Source: Jacaranda mimosifolia
Lineage: Eukaryota; Streptophyta; Magnoliopsida; Lamiales; Bignoniaceae
Length of the DNA stretch: 64,000 nucleotides
Assembly: GCA_018894105.1 (NCBI GenBank)
Contig: CM032125.1
Coordinates: 930,001-994,000 of the forward strand
Direction of reading: 5' to 3'
The position numbers and the translations under genes are program-made. How positions within the stretch are numbered: the first letter of the stretch is position 1; each line of letters starts with the position of its first letter. Below, in pieces: positions 22,829 through 35,304 of the stretch. The notes under the pieces are model-generated. The model made no database searches and was not told the origin of the DNA. It saw only the letters and a list, made by a program, of their open reading frames with translations.

Positions 22829-24630
22829 TTACTTGAATTCCACGCATGCCCTTGTTTGTCCACCTTTTCTTCTTATATGAACCGTCTTTATAGTGCCATC
22901 CTTTTCACTCATGTAACCGCTATGGATAAGCCTGGAGATTTGCTTGAAAAGATGATTTATAGCATTTTGATGAGTTGGCCGACTAGCATTATCAATAATA
23001 TGATATGAAGAGGCCACACTTTCTCTATTGTCTTCTTCGTCCATTTGAGTTTGTGTGAAAATAATAGTTTGCAGTTTAACCTTCAAGGTTCTACCACATG
23101 ATATATTCAAAATAGAGCACCGCTTCATGCGTGAAGGAATCAAACTCCTTAGCTTTTTTGGCTCACTAACCCACTTCAAATACTTTGGTATTTTGGATGA
23201 ATTCAATCTCTGATTATGGGTTCTTTTATGCCGCCACTTTCCAAGTCTATCAAAAACTAAGATTTGCAGGACTTTCTTCCCATTTTCATCAAAAATATCA
23301 TTTGTTGAGAAAATTCCTCTCCAACTATATGATTACTATTGGCTCTCATAATCACAATACGAATAGGATTCTGAGGGAGAAATCCAAGTCCCATTCGAGA
23401 ACTTTGAACACCATGACCCCTTTTCTTCAACATCTTTAGGTTGTGTTAAGCCCATACGTTCGCTTTCCAGAAGCCTCAGGAGGGAGTTTTCCCAAAATGG
23501 AATGTTCTTGTGGATTGTATCCAGCTTTTACAAGAAATTTATAAGCTTTTGGATCAAAGCAAGTCTCATTTTGAAGATGCAGAGATTCTCCATGTTCCTT
23601 CTCGGCTCCTTGAGTTGTGCGAACAAACCCTTTTAGCAGCTGTGATCTTTACTATTGCATGCTAGAGTTAAGTCTTTAACATTGTTTCCTCATCAAGATC
23701 ATCTTGTTGCTTGGATTCCTCTTGTTCTTTAGCCTTGGTGATTTTCATACTTTCAGTGTAGTATTTGGTATCTGCTAAGTGTGATTCAGCTTCAATGAAA
23801 GGTTTGCGATCTCCAAGAACTTTCTTTACCACACCTTCTCAGCAATATTTGAAACATTGGTGCTAAGTAGAAGGAACTACACCATTTTCATGTAACCAAA
23901 GTCGGTTGAAAAGCATATTGTATGATGTCTTGGCATCTATGACATGAAATAATGCTGTTGACAACATATCGTCCATCAATAAATTTATCCTTAATATTCC
24001 GAGAGCCCTTTGCCCCCCTTGATTGAGCCCTTAGATCATTAGGCGACTATTTGTCCATTCATCTGTGGGGATTCCTAAATCCTTTAGTACACACAATGGC
24101 AAGATATTGACTGCAGAGCCTCCATCAATCAAAATTCTATTTATTTTCTATTCGCGAGCATAGCCAGTTACAAACAGTGGCCTATTGCACGGCTTGGAGC
24201 CAAGCAACAAGTCTTCATCAGTGAAAGTCATTGCCGACATGCGCTCTTCAGTTACATTATGATTTTCTTCATCAGAAAAACATGCTTCACTAGAGGAGAA
24301 TTTTTCTTCACTTATCATGTAGCATGCAATATCACTGTCGTGATTACCAAGTACATCATTTTCAATCTCACTAGTAGCCTGATTTGAGGCAGCATTATCT
24401 TCCTCAAGTGAGATTTTTCCTTGCTAGGCCAATTGCATCACTTTATCTTTGAATACGAAGCAGTCATGGATTGGGTGACCCACCAACAGATGGTACTTGC
24501 AATACTTTGGGCCATCAATTTTCCCAACTTCTTCAAGTCACTTCATTTAAGGTAATTTAATAAGATTTACATTTAGCAAATCATCAAATATTCCAGAGAC
24601 ATCTAAATCAAGGAATGGGTATGTCTTAGC
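22829..24630 (-). pseudogene. Protease region and linker of the Tat-lineage element
   Basis: Read on the minus strand: a gag-end motif PKYCKYHLLVGHPIHDCF at about 24520-24430, then aspartic-protease-like IDGGSAVNILP at 24097-24129, then GFDPKAYKFLVKAGYNPQEH and GKLPPEASGKR at about 23560-23450, then the acidic linker leading into RT (23206-22829). The second Asp/Gly of the protease site (IDGG in place of DSG/DTG) is common in this lineage. Several stops and frame changes are present. Confidence 0.75.
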
Positions 24631-25977
24631 CTACATCTCTTTTAAAGTTAATTTTCTTTGTCCTCTTTCTTGGGAGGCATCCTACCTTTCGTCCTTTGCA
24701 CTTTCTGCCTTCATACAAAACTTGATAGGCGTTGCATTCACTGCCATGGCTTCTTTACTCTACGTCTTAGCAAGAAGTTTGCCCCCTTTCTTGAATTCTT
24801 GCTTTTCCTTAGACTTATGAGGCTCTTGAATTGGTGGCCCTTCCACTCCGCTAACAAACATACTTAACTCCATATCATGGGCTTAAGTAGCCAATTCTTT
24901 AAATGTTTTGGGTTGAATTCCTTGTAGAATATATCGAAGTCCCTAATGCATTGCTTGAATGCACATATCGATGGCTAAAGCCCCAAATAATCTATCTTTG
25001 CAATTAAGGCTTAAATTTCTCCAGCAATTAATGTAATCAATGACTGGCTCTTCTTTCCATTAGCGGGAATTGGTGAGTTATATCATACTAACTGTCATTC
25101 GGGTACTATAGAAACGATTGAAAAATTCTTGCTCTAATTATCCCTAACTATCAATTGAGCCTGCTTCTAAGTCAATGTACCAATCAAAAGCATTTGCCTT
25201 CAAGGATCAAACAAACTGCTTAACTAAGTGATCTCCATATGTCCCAGCGTTGTTGCAAGTTTTAATGAAATGAGCCACATGCTGCTTTGGATTGCCTTTG
25301 CCATCAAATTACTGGAACTTTGGTGGCTGATAACCAATTAGCATCTTTAAGTTGTCAATCCTTTGAGTATATGGCTTGGAATAAGTCATGAATGACTTAG
25401 AGCTTCCATCAAATTTGTCTTGATAGTTCCCATGATAAACTCCCTCAACTAGTCAACAAGAATCAGTCTATCAGTGGAAACTTGTAGTTCCTTTATTTTA
25501 GGCTTTTCACTTTCAACTGGTTGTGTCTTTGTGCATGTTTCAACTTCGTCTTGAGCCTCTATTTGTTTCTCCATCACGTGACTAGTCTCAGTATTATCCA
25601 CCTTGTTCATCAACTTAGAGATTTGAGAATCCTACTCCTAGGCATGCTTGAGTAGCCCTTCAATAATCTTCTTCAAATCAGCAATTTGTTCCTCCAAAGT
25701 TGTAGCACATGTCACCATCACTAACGCTATGTTTGAGGAACTTGAGGTTAAGCAAGGAATGGATGCTGTTGATTCTTTCTTTGAGTCTCCACCACCTTCA
25801 TTAGTATCAATAGCATGCAGCAATGCCTTTTCCACAACTTCAAGTGAATGATTTACCTCTGAAGATGATTGCAACTTTTTTGGAAATACTACTTGTAGTG
25901 ACACCAACACTTCTTGTTCTAGCATTTATGGAGTTTGTAGTAGTCATCTTCAATGCAACAATCTTGTTGGTGGCCAT
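24631..25977 (-). pseudogene. Gag of the Tat-lineage element
   Basis: An ATG at 25977 (MATNKIVALKMTTTNSINAR) gives the likely start, 69 bases after the 5' LTR on the minus strand. Next comes a Glu/Lys-rich stretch (25925-25638) with TLEEQIADLKKIIEGLLKHA, then the gag domain at about 25440-24980 (MLIGYQPPKF, GNPKQHVAHFIKTCNNAGTY, SLKANAFDWYIDL). Stops at several places. It would form the particle shell. Confidence 0.75.
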
Positions 25978-26022
25978 GATACTTCAATCTTTGATGAAGG
26001 AAAGAGATGAGAGGTAGAGATT

Positions 26023-26040
26023 GTCCCACTAGGCGTGCCA
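26023..26040 (-). promoter_or_regulatory. Primer binding site of the Tat-lineage element
   Basis: On the minus strand TGGCACGCCTAGTGGGAC lies five bases inside the 5' LTR. It begins with TGG as a tRNA 3'-CCA complement must. I do not assign the tRNA. Confidence 0.75.
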
Positions 26041-26045
26041 AAATT

Positions 26046-27030
26046 TGTAACAACAAATTTTTTTTCCTGCAAAGATTAAAATCACAAAACAAGAAAAAAT
26101 TATACAAATAAAATAAAATCAAAATCAATTAATCAACTGTGGATTCTCTCTCTAATCTAATCCTCTAATTCTTCCCTTCCAAATATAATCTTGAGCTCCG
26201 CAAAAAATGCCTTAAATGCCGTGGATCTCCTTTGGATTTGATTCGAATAGAATAATGCTAATTCGAGGGCTTTGCACCTTAATCTTGAATTAAAAGCCAA
26301 AAATATGTGAATTCTGCAAAGAACGCCTTGAGCGTCGTGGATTTTCTTTGAATTTGATGACTGGAATAACACCAATTCGGGGGCTTCACGCCCTAATCTC
26401 AAATCAAACATAAAAAATATATGGATTTTGCGAAGAACGCCTTGAACTTCGTGGATCTCTTTGAACAAAATAACGCCAATTCGAGGCCTTCGCACCTTAA
26501 TCTCGAATCAAATGCCAAAAATATATGGATTACACGAAGAACGCCTTGAACTTCATGGATCTCCTTGAATTTGCTTGAGAGAATTGCTGGCCTTCTTTAG
26601 AATTTATCTCGTCTACTGGAATTTGTGTTGTGTCAAATGAGTTGGAATCACCCCTTTATATAGGTGTTTGACGGAAGACTTCTGATTGAGTTGAACTCCT
26701 TTAAAGGTTATCTCTTTGATAAGATAATATCAAAATCAAGAGATAATATAAGATATATTTTATTTGATAATATCAAACATCAAAAGATAATATCAATATC
26801 AAATATCTTTAATTTGGTTGGTCTAGAAATGCAGACACTCCATCTTTGACACAATTGCCAATGCTTGATTTGAATATAAAATAAATATTAGATTATTAAT
26901 TAAAATCAACTATTTATCTTTTGGAATTAAATTTAATATATCCCAAAATTTAAATAGAAAATTTTAAATTAATATTTAATTTAAATTAATTTGTATATTA
27001 AATTTTTGACCAATTGAGAAGTGACACATG
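26046..27030 (-). repeat. 5' LTR of the Tat-lineage element (distal end rearranged)
   Basis: Starts TGTAAC at 26046 on the plus strand and aligns with 13287-14220 to about 26980. Beyond 26992 the last ~40 bases are in inverted orientation relative to the other LTR. Confidence 0.85.
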
Positions 27031-27127
27031 TGCCTCATCATTTGAGAACTTGTTTTCTATATATAGGAGGCTTTCTAGAAAAATTTTCAGAACCCATCCA
27101 ATTATAGGTATGTGAGGGGTTTTTCAA
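26992..27127. other. Scrambled junction: inverted LTR tip and inverted NLR piece
   Basis: 26992-27030 is the reverse complement (with a few changes) of the other LTR's tip at 14231-14273. 27031-27127 reads on the plus strand as PHHLRTCFLYIGGF, then pieces of QLWVCEGFF. That is the RNBS-D to ARC2 stretch (intact NLR residues ~462-497), which should be on the minus strand like the rest of the gene. The correct orientation resumes at 27128. Confidence 0.8.
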
Positions 27128-28298
27128 ACTATCTTCACAAATTGCTCATCATTTGAGGAAATAGTTTAATCTATATTGGTTGCAATATTTTCCCAGGTAG
27201 CTTGAGTCTTACTAACAGTGGATAAAAGTATGAAAATCACGATAATTGCAAGGGGGCAGTCCTCCACAGCTTCTTGCAATCCTCTTTCCAATGGTTTCCA
27301 ATACAGGACATTTTTCTTGTGGAATTACCTTCTTCTAAATCAAATCCCAGTTTTGATCTGCATCCATGAAACACATCTCATAAGGGGGCTAGAAGAGTCA
27401 GGATAAGCAACCGCATCAGATAGTCTGGTGGTCAATATTATTCGACTTCCATTATGGTCATTAGGAAATATTATCTTGACATCATCCCAAGCCTTTGTAC
27501 TCTACATATCATCTATTACAATGAGAAACCTCTTACCCTTTATTCCTTTGTACACAAGTTCTCTCATAAATTCATTGATGTGTCCAACTCTTTCTGCTTT
27601 CATGGAATTTAAGAGACTAGAAAGAATTTCTTGGGCACTATAATCTTGTGGTAGTGTAACCCAAGCACAAATGTGAAAATGCTCCATAGTCAATGGATCA
27701 TCATAAGCATTTTTGGCAAGAGTAGTCTTACCTATACCTCCATACCCAAGATCGGGATTACTTGGAGTCTGGATGATTCTCCACAAGGCCGAGCCTTTAT
27801 TTCCATCAAGTCATCATCAAAACCAACCATTATATCTTTCGTAGTGGGCAAAAGACCTGAAAACAAAGTAGTAATAGAATAATCACAAAGTTGCACATCT
27901 TGGGGTCTAGTGCTATTCTTGATCTCCATCACCTCTTCCTTGATTGAATCAATTTCCTGTATTACATTTTGTAACTTGTAATCCAACATTCAAAAATCAT
28001 AACAAAGCATAAGTTCGGTCCGGTGTTGTGAAAACTTCTTGGTGTAGTATGACCCAATTTGTTTTGACATAAAATACTCAATAATATCTTCTGCTTCATT
28101 TGCTACATCCCTCATTTATTCTTCCAAACTGTTGGCTTTCTCTGGAAAATTTTCAAGAAACACTTGGAAGAATATAATATATTCATGGATGGATATAATT
28201 TGTTGTTTTTTAGGAAGAGAAATGGAATATTGATCATTTTGATGATGTGGTAATTTATCTATGGTTTGTGCAAGGGAAACAAGATGAGCATAAGCCAT
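27128..28298 (-). pseudogene. R1-like NLR pseudogene 2, 5' half (start to ARC1)
   Basis: Starts MAYAHLVSLAQTIDKLPHHQ at 28298, the family's usual N-terminus. A stop follows at codon 61 (28116), then the CC-end motif EAEDIIEYFMSKQI, a shortened linker, and an NB-ARC with VIPILGMEV near 27735 (P-loop damaged by a frameshift), GKTTLAKNAYDDPLTMEHFH, FLIVIDDM, and the GLPL region at about 27250. It ends at the inverted junction. The 3' half lies at 11945-13286 on the far side of the Tat-lineage element. Confidence 0.88.
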
Positions 28299-30089
28299 CT
28301 CAAATCAAAATGGAGGAAGAATTATAGCAATAGCCAAAAGGAATAGCTCGAAAACAAATTTGTGATATGAAGACCAGAAAACACGATCCAACATAAACCA
28401 GAATTGACACTTATATACAAGAATGTCCTAAAATGAGATGTTAAGAATAGTGTAAACGCAGTCTTCTACCCCTGATTTCTTATTCTATTATGAAATGACC
28501 ATTTTTTGTCATAGAAGAATTTTTTTCAATTGAATATCTTCAACATGTCACTTCTGTAAGCTGACTTTTAAGACCAAACAAGTAGGCAATATAATTTTTC
28601 TTGATTGTGACAAAATACAAGAACAAACATCTATAGAGTTGTTAGCACTAGACCCTGCCTTGTATATGATCATTGTTCTTATGTCAAGGTCATAGTAAAA
28701 TTACAAACTTTGATGATTAAAAACTCAATTAAAAGAAATGAGCAATGTGAAACAGTTGAAATTTCTATCTGAAATCTCATACAAGAAACTTGGAAAGTGA
28801 GTTGATTGATTAATTCTTTACATGAGACAAAGACAATGTATTGAAAGAAAAAGACTTGACAAGAGAAATTAGTCATTTTTAATTATAAAATGATTATGGC
28901 TACCAACAAAAGCAAAGTACGATACTTCAATAATTCTAGCTTGGTCTAGTGTTTATATAGATAAAGATAAACAAGTATGGTTGATTTCTTCACATTTGTT
29001 GCAAGTTTGAAGTATCATTTGTACAAATAAAAACCTCCTTCATTATATGATTTTCTCTTCATATAGATATATTTTGCCATAGCCCTTTTATCTAATAAAT
29101 GGATAATCAACATCTCAAGATCAAACACCGATGAGTATATTGAATTTTTCATTTGGCTAAGAACCTTTATGGTCTAGGCGCAATGATGCAATTATCAAGG
29201 GCGGTTGTACCATTAAGTTAGTAACCTATTGTGCGAGCCTCCCACTGAGCCCAACTATGCCAAAAGTGAGAGACATGAGTTTCTCTAGATAATTGTAGTG
29301 TTTAATCACAAACTTCATCCAATGCTCCAAACTTGAAACAACTTAAAGTTTAATTTGGAAATTATGCACTCTCACTTGCATGTACGCATTAGGAAAAATT
29401 ATAGGCTACTAAACCTTTTGAACTGTGACAACTTTTCAAAATTATTTATAAATAAATATAAACGTATTAATATTTCTTCCCTCCAAGTTTTATTTTAATT
29501 TGCAGTATCACGTCTCTGTATAAAGTATTCTACATTTTTTGATTTGGACAAGAGATACAAATCTTCTCAATAGTACAAGCTACTTTTCAACAATTCCCCC
29601 ACTTACCTTGTAATTTCATATATTACATAATTATGTTCATGCATATTAGAAAGTGTTTTTGGAACAAAACAATCTATTGATGCAAATAAATCAAAGTGAA
29701 AATGATACATGTGGTCATAGCTTAAATCAAGATCTTGTATATTTCAATTGGAAATATCACACACATGAATGATCATACAATTTTCCACTCAATTCACCGA
29801 ACAATACTTACAAACATCAATGGTCTTGTGCTTCATCCTAGGATCTTACATATTTATAAGAGAAACTTCAAAATATTATTAGAAACGGCACCAGTTTTCA
29901 TGTTCTTTTGGGTGAAGTCTTTCCAATCAAGATTCATTAATTCATTCAGAGTTTACAACTCATTTTCATTTTCTTTTACTTAAGAAATAAAGTAATGCTA
30001 TTATACTATTATTTGGATCACTTGTCAGTGGTTCGTTTCTAACATTTTTAACTAGTAGAAGCCATGAAGTAAATGTGGGATTCCTATAA
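28299..30089. other. AT-rich 5' flank of NLR pseudogene 2 and spacer
   Basis: No supported gene. 28500-28920 shares short matches with 50480-50640 upstream of the intact NLR ('ttgaatat(c/a)t(t/c)caac(a/t)tgtca', 'ccaa(c/g)aaaagca'), so it may be a common promoter-distal segment of this NLR family. The rest shows nothing I recognise. Confidence 0.45.
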
Positions 30090-30530
30090 CATTTTTAACT
30101 AGGCGCTTGAGGCTTGGGAAACTTCCCAAGAGTGACTAGTTTCAGTTGTCCATTTCTCCATATGTGATCCTTAGATTAGCAAAAAAATTAGCTGACAAAC
30201 TTCTCCTTTAGATGTTTCCCATTTGTTGCCATATTAATGTAATTTCTCAGTTCAAGCATTTCAAAATTAGGCAACTAACCAACAATCTCCATATCTTTTC
30301 CAAGGACATAAAGTACTCAATTTCTCAAGGTTAACCTTTTCAATGTCACTAAAAAAAACAAGATTTTTAAGCTTTTCCAGAAAAAGAAATAATGAACGTA
30401 CCTCTAGTTTTAGCTTTTCGAGTTGATGCAAACATATATACAAGATTGTCAAGATTATTCTCTCAAAAATATTTCTATATCATTTCCTGGATCTCTTTAG
30501 TACATTTCACATTTCTTACTCCCAAACCAA
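30090..30530 (-). pseudogene. R1-like NLR LRR relic (C-terminal fragment)
   Basis: On the minus strand it matches the intact NLR's LRRs. LHQLEKLKLEV (30430-30400) corresponds to residues ~768-778; the 30300-30240 part to VGSLPNLEVLKL; and 'gtggc/cactaggc(g/a)cttgaggcttggg' at about 30110-30130 to the PSLKCLV segment. Frames are broken and no NB-ARC is attached: a truncated fourth NLR unit in the same orientation. Confidence 0.75.
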
Positions 30531-30966
30531 TCTGAACCAACTTATTACCTAAATTAATTTTGCCCGTTGCATCATAAAAATTTTGATGCACTGATTAAGC
30601 CATGTCACTTATAGTCTACCTTACAATTGCGGCTATTCATAAATATTCATTTTTGAAGATTTCCATGTACACAATTATTTTACCACATTACTGTTATCCA
30701 ACCTTTTTATGTTTTTTCCATTTTTATTTTTTTTGTTGCAAACACTTACTTAAGCATCGGAGGATTTTTTCTAAGCAAAACCCTTTAGAGACCTAACCCT
30801 TTGTATGATTTTAGGACTTATGTTTGGATCATTCAAAACTAATCTCAAAGCTTAGTTCCACTGGCTTTTTCTTTAGATAAAATATTTTCCGGCTCATCAT
30901 ATTTAAATATTCCCAATCTCCTAATATTGTTCTTACTTTTTTTGCAGAATCCGGTTTCCAAATTTT
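30531..30966. other. Spacer
   Basis: AT-rich, no supported gene or repeat. It ends at the left border of an LTR element. Confidence 0.4.
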
Positions 30967-31626
30967 TGTTGGAAATAAGTTCTAAAATTTCGTCAATTTA
31001 TTTTATTTCCAATAAATCATTTTATCATGTGTCATAACATGACAACTAATTTGCCTATTTATTTTATTCATTTCATATTTATGGCCTCAATGTCATTTTA
31101 TTTAATATATTTGACCACTTGATTTTATCATTATTGGGCCTAATTATAATTGAATTTATGGTGGTTTTATGATGCTTTTAGTGGCCCATTAATTCTTTCT
31201 AAATGGTCAAACTTTTACTATTATATAAAGGGGCCATAATCTTTCTTTGGCACATAGAGTTGGCATGAGTTTTAGATTATTTTATTTTATACATTCCCTG
31301 CAAGCTTTTGTGTTTTTGGCAACGTGAATATGGATTGGTTTCTAGTCTCCTTGTGGTCGTGCACATGGGATGAGACACCGCTATGAGCTAACGGGTTTTA
31401 CCTTGGAGTCATGATCAGCCATTAGTACCTGCACAAAGAGAGACAATCATGGCTTTAGAACAACAACAAGTGACGTGACTCTCCATTGATCCAACTCCAA
31501 TTTCTTCATTGTTTATGCGGTTCGGTTTATCACTTTCTTAATTATTATTTTATAAAATTATGATCATGTGAATTATTTTTACTTTATTTTATATTTTAAC
31601 ACAAATCAAACAAGTTATCCACAACA
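30967..31626 (+). repeat. 5' LTR of the non-autonomous element
   Basis: Pairs with 34621-35279. It contains a TATA-like 'ctattatataaaggggcc' at about 31218-31235. Confidence 0.88.
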
Positions 31627-33969
31627 ATCTAAAGCCATGATATTATGTTAATTTGTGTAATAGAAAACTAACTGTTAATGATTATTTTATGCGTGATGAT
31701 TATATTTCTACGTGAATTTGTTGATCAAGAATGCCTTCCAAACAAACATACTCTCTTGTCAAATCATTTGAGAAGTATTAAAAGTATATGGTGGAGAAGT
31801 GGTATCATTTCTTCAAGTAGTACAAGAAGAGTGGAAGCTTGAGTGTTGATAAGTGTGCATGATTAAAGCAATTGGAAAGGTATGCTTTGTATAATCCTAC
31901 TCTACATTCACCTATTCATTCATCCATAATGTGAATCCCATTGCGTAGTTTTAAGCTAAAAATGATATGGAGAATTTTATATCAAACTTATGGAAGAAAA
32001 GAAGACTTACAAAAAATTAAAATAAGATAAATAAATGGAGTAAACAAGGATTTTGAGGAGTATGATGCAGCGTTAAAAGGTATGTAGAATTTTAGAGTGT
32101 TATTTCTTAATTGACAATATATTTTATGATATATAGAATATTTAGCATAAAGTTAATGGACAATTGCTTTCGTTATTTACTATCAAATCTCCTGATATTT
32201 GTCCATCTAGTGCTTGTAAGACCTATTACGTGGGTTTTGTAATTTGTGAAAATCTCTATATTTTAGAGTTTGGTGGGTGTATTTTGTTAATTAGTGGTCT
32301 CTTACCTTCTATAATTGGGATCCACTATATAAAGTAGTTACTGATTATTATTATTAAAACTCTTCTAAAAGTACAAATTTTTTTAATAAGATGCACCAGT
32401 GTGTATGAATTTAATAAAAGGGAAAAAGAAGAAGAATACTTGGCGAATGTTGCGACAGGATCCCTCACCCACACAAAATTAATGGAGTGGATATGAGAAA
32501 TAATAGAGTGAAATTATGTTAATAGAGCATGGTAATAGTTCATGAGTCATTTAATTTCATAACGATTGATTTATTCTTAAGAGGTATAATGAGCAAATAA
32601 AATATTTATTATAATAAAGAAAGGTGGTTATTACATAATTGATTATGTGAAAATTATAACATAATTATGTGGATTAATACTGCATTATTAGCTATATAAC
32701 GTATGATATGGTAATGGCTACAAATAATAGTGTCTAATTGCTTCATCAATCTCTCCCTAGGATTGAAGGAAAATAATTGTAAATGATGACGACGATGATA
32801 TGAACATATGTGTATGATGTATACATGTATATGGTGAATAAGTCGTAACTAATTGGATTGTAAAGGAGAATTAAATTCACATTTATAGCATCCCTCAAAT
32901 TTAATCTAGGTGTCTATATGTCCAGTGTGCTTGATTTTCTGTATCCAAATACATTATGCATAATTTATAATGACATTATTGCTGAGTTTGTATTTTCAGT
33001 TAAGTGTGTAACTTTCATGTTTTATATGACAATAAGAAACAGTTGCCAACGTAAAAATTTAACTTCTTGACCTACAGTTCAGTGTTTCAATTGGATCAGT
33101 TCACTAAGAATGAGATTGCTTTCAAGAAATAATTTTTTTCAAATTCTATTTATAGTGCTTTGCATGTTATTTTATTCATAAAATGGAATTCAGTTATTAA
33201 ATTTGAACCACATTACATTTTTATTTCGTAAAGGGAACACATTACTTTGGGATAATTGTTGATGAACCTGTATGTTGGTTATTTCCAATTGTTAGTGGTT
33301 CAATAAGTGGAGAATTTATTTAATCTTTAGTGGCTGTTTATTTTATTATTAGAAATGTTAAATATCTTTCTTGTAATGATATGCCAGTTTAGCAGCATAT
33401 TTATTGAAATTGACAGTGATGCTATATTGCATTCATTGCCATGTTAATTCACCATAAGTACTATAGTGAAGTGTGGGGGTAAAATATTCATTTAGTTTGC
33501 AAATAAAATTTTGAAATTTGTTGCTCTCGCCCTTTTATTAACACCATGAATTTATGTTTTAATACTTTAGCTGTAAGTGTATAATTGTTGGTTTATATAT
33601 GAAAGCTTGAAAATACGAAGAGATCACTTTTTCTGTGTACTTTCTCCAGTTATAATAAAAATGTGGGGGTTTAGGTAGATTTCAAAATCATTTGAAAAAT
33701 TTTAATATTCTATTTTCTTGAATCTATAAGTATTCAGGAAGTATGTATCAAATAGATAGAAGATGGCCAAAACAATAATCTCTTAGAAGAAAACTCAGAC
33801 TCCAAAAATATTTTTAAGAATTTACAAGTGATATTTAGTTTTACTTTCATGGATCTAATAATATATTATTTGTGGAGTTTTATCTTATAAAACAAGTCCA
33901 CATGTATAAGTGAGTGAATACAAGAAGGGGTGCAAAATGAAATAAGAGGCATGTGATGTTATATTCCAT
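31627..33969. other. Non-coding interior of the non-autonomous element
   Basis: AT-rich DNA without ORFs that resemble proteins. Confidence 0.6.
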
Positions 33970-34115
33970 GAGATGGAAAAACTGCCTCGGGGACTAACGC
34001 AGAGGCTAGATCCTTAATCATTGAGGGGGATGTGCTAAGTCCATAAGGGAGTCACCTCCGGGAGTAACCTAACCTTTGTGATTGGAGACCCCATGAAGAC
34101 GGTTTAATAGGTAGG
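33970..34115 (+). pseudogene. Degenerate C-terminal tail of a Copia polyprotein
   Basis: One frame from 33973 reads LPRGLTQRL, SLRGMC and SNLTFVIGDPMKTV, interrupted by two stops. The spacing matches the end of Copia pol just after RNase H (family pattern: LTKGL, a short SRGMGL-type segment, then P-T-Y-IGDP). It shows that the element derives from a full Copia retrotransposon that lost its coding region. Confidence 0.55.
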
Positions 34116-34620
34116 AACAACTCATACTGCATGACTCATATATAGCACTAATTTTAAGGATGGTGTACATGAGATATCTCCTTCCCTTCCCTAAGGTGAA
34201 GTACTATGATAATGTGATGTTAGGTTGGGTTTTGACCCTTAATGAGACGAAGCGGGATTTTCGTGAGGTATGGATCACACATACCTTTGGAGGGCTCTCC
34301 TAAGTGAGAGTTGCCATGGGCCGTGGCTACGAGTTTAGGCTAACCCTAGAAACCTCATGAGAATCAAGATTGAGCGCAGGGCCATTAACGCGCTAACCCA
34401 CAATAACCATGTCCTAAGTCAATATCATGTGTGTCCTAATTGAAGTTTGGCTTAAGGGACCTAATTCAAGGCTTAATCCATTATGGCTCCCTCAAACGGA
34501 TATTGCCAACACTAAGTGTATGTTCAAGCTCAGAAGGCACATGGACCGATTGCATGGTATAAGTTGCCATCATATTTATTTTTATATTAAATTTCAAAAA
34601 ATTTAAATCTTGTGGAGGAT

Positions 34621-35279
34621 TGTTGGAAATAAGTTTTAAAATTTCTTCAATTTATTTTATTTCCAACAAATCATTTTATCATGTGTCATAACATGACAAC
34701 TAATGTGCCTATTTATTTTATTTATTTCATATTTATGGCCTCAATATCATTTTATTTAATATATTTGACCACTTTATTTTATCATTATTGGGCCTAATTA
34801 TAATTGAATTTATGGTGGTTTTATGATGCTTTTAGTGGCCCATTGATCCTTTCTAAATGGTCAAACTTTTACTATTATATAAAAGGGCCATAATCTTTCT
34901 TTGGCATATAGAGTTGGCGTGAGTTTTAGATTGTTTTATTTTATACACTCCCCACAAGCCTTTGTGTTTTTGGCAACATGACTATGGATTAGTTCCTAGT
35001 CTTCTCGTGGCCGTGCACATGGGATGAGACACCGCTATGAGCTAATGGATTTTGTCTTGGAATCATGATTAGCCCCTATTACCTGCACGAAGGGAGGTAA
35101 TCATGGCTTTAGGACAACGACAAGTGTCGTGACTCTCCATTGATCCAACTCCAATTTCTTCATTGTTTATGCGGTTTGGTTGATCACTTTCTTAATTATT
35201 ATTTTATAAAATTATGATCATGTGAATTATTTTTACTTTATTTTATATTTTAACACAAATCACACAATTATCCACAACA
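34621..35279 (+). repeat. 3' LTR of the non-autonomous element
   Basis: Pairs with 30967-31626. The polypurine-like 'gtggaggat' lies just before it. Confidence 0.88.
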
Positions 35280-35304
35280 ATTTCTTCAACAGTAGAAGCA
35301 TATA

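Larger units (their letters stand above)
13287..27030 (-). mobile_element. Tat-lineage Ty3/gypsy retrotransposon with an antisense accessory gene, inserted in NLR pseudogene 2
   Basis: Two LTRs of about 1 kb (13287-14273 and 26046-~27030) bound the element. Minus-strand order: 5' LTR, primer binding site, gag, protease, RT, gypsy RNase H, second (archaeal-type) RNase H, integrase, tandem repeats, accessory gene on the plus strand, polypurine tract, 3' LTR. Dual RNase H and an opposite-strand ORF downstream of pol are hallmarks of the Tat/Ogre/Retand lineage. Pol carries many stops, so the copy is inactive. The right LTR terminus is rearranged (see 26992-27127), so a clean target duplication is not visible; the left flank is GTGAT (13282-13286). 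Confidence 0.92.
30967..35279 (+). mobile_element. Non-autonomous Copia-derived LTR element with intact ends
   Basis: Two ~660-base LTRs (30967-31626 and 34621-35279), both starting TGTTGGAAATAAGTT and ending TCCACAACA. They are very similar, with scattered substitutions. Flanks ATTTT (30962-30966) and ATTTC (35280-35284) look like a 5-bp target duplication with one change. The ~3.0 kb interior has no gag, RT or integrase; only a degenerate Copia pol tail is seen (33970-34115). 'cttgtggaggat' before the right LTR is a likely polypurine tract. No clear tRNA-Met primer site follows the left LTR. Confidence 0.88.

Noticed and set aside
29160..29300. Short GC-richer segment with tRNA-like words
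   Set aside because: No cloverleaf, no TPsiC box (GGTTCRANNCC) and no acceptor pairing could be fitted.
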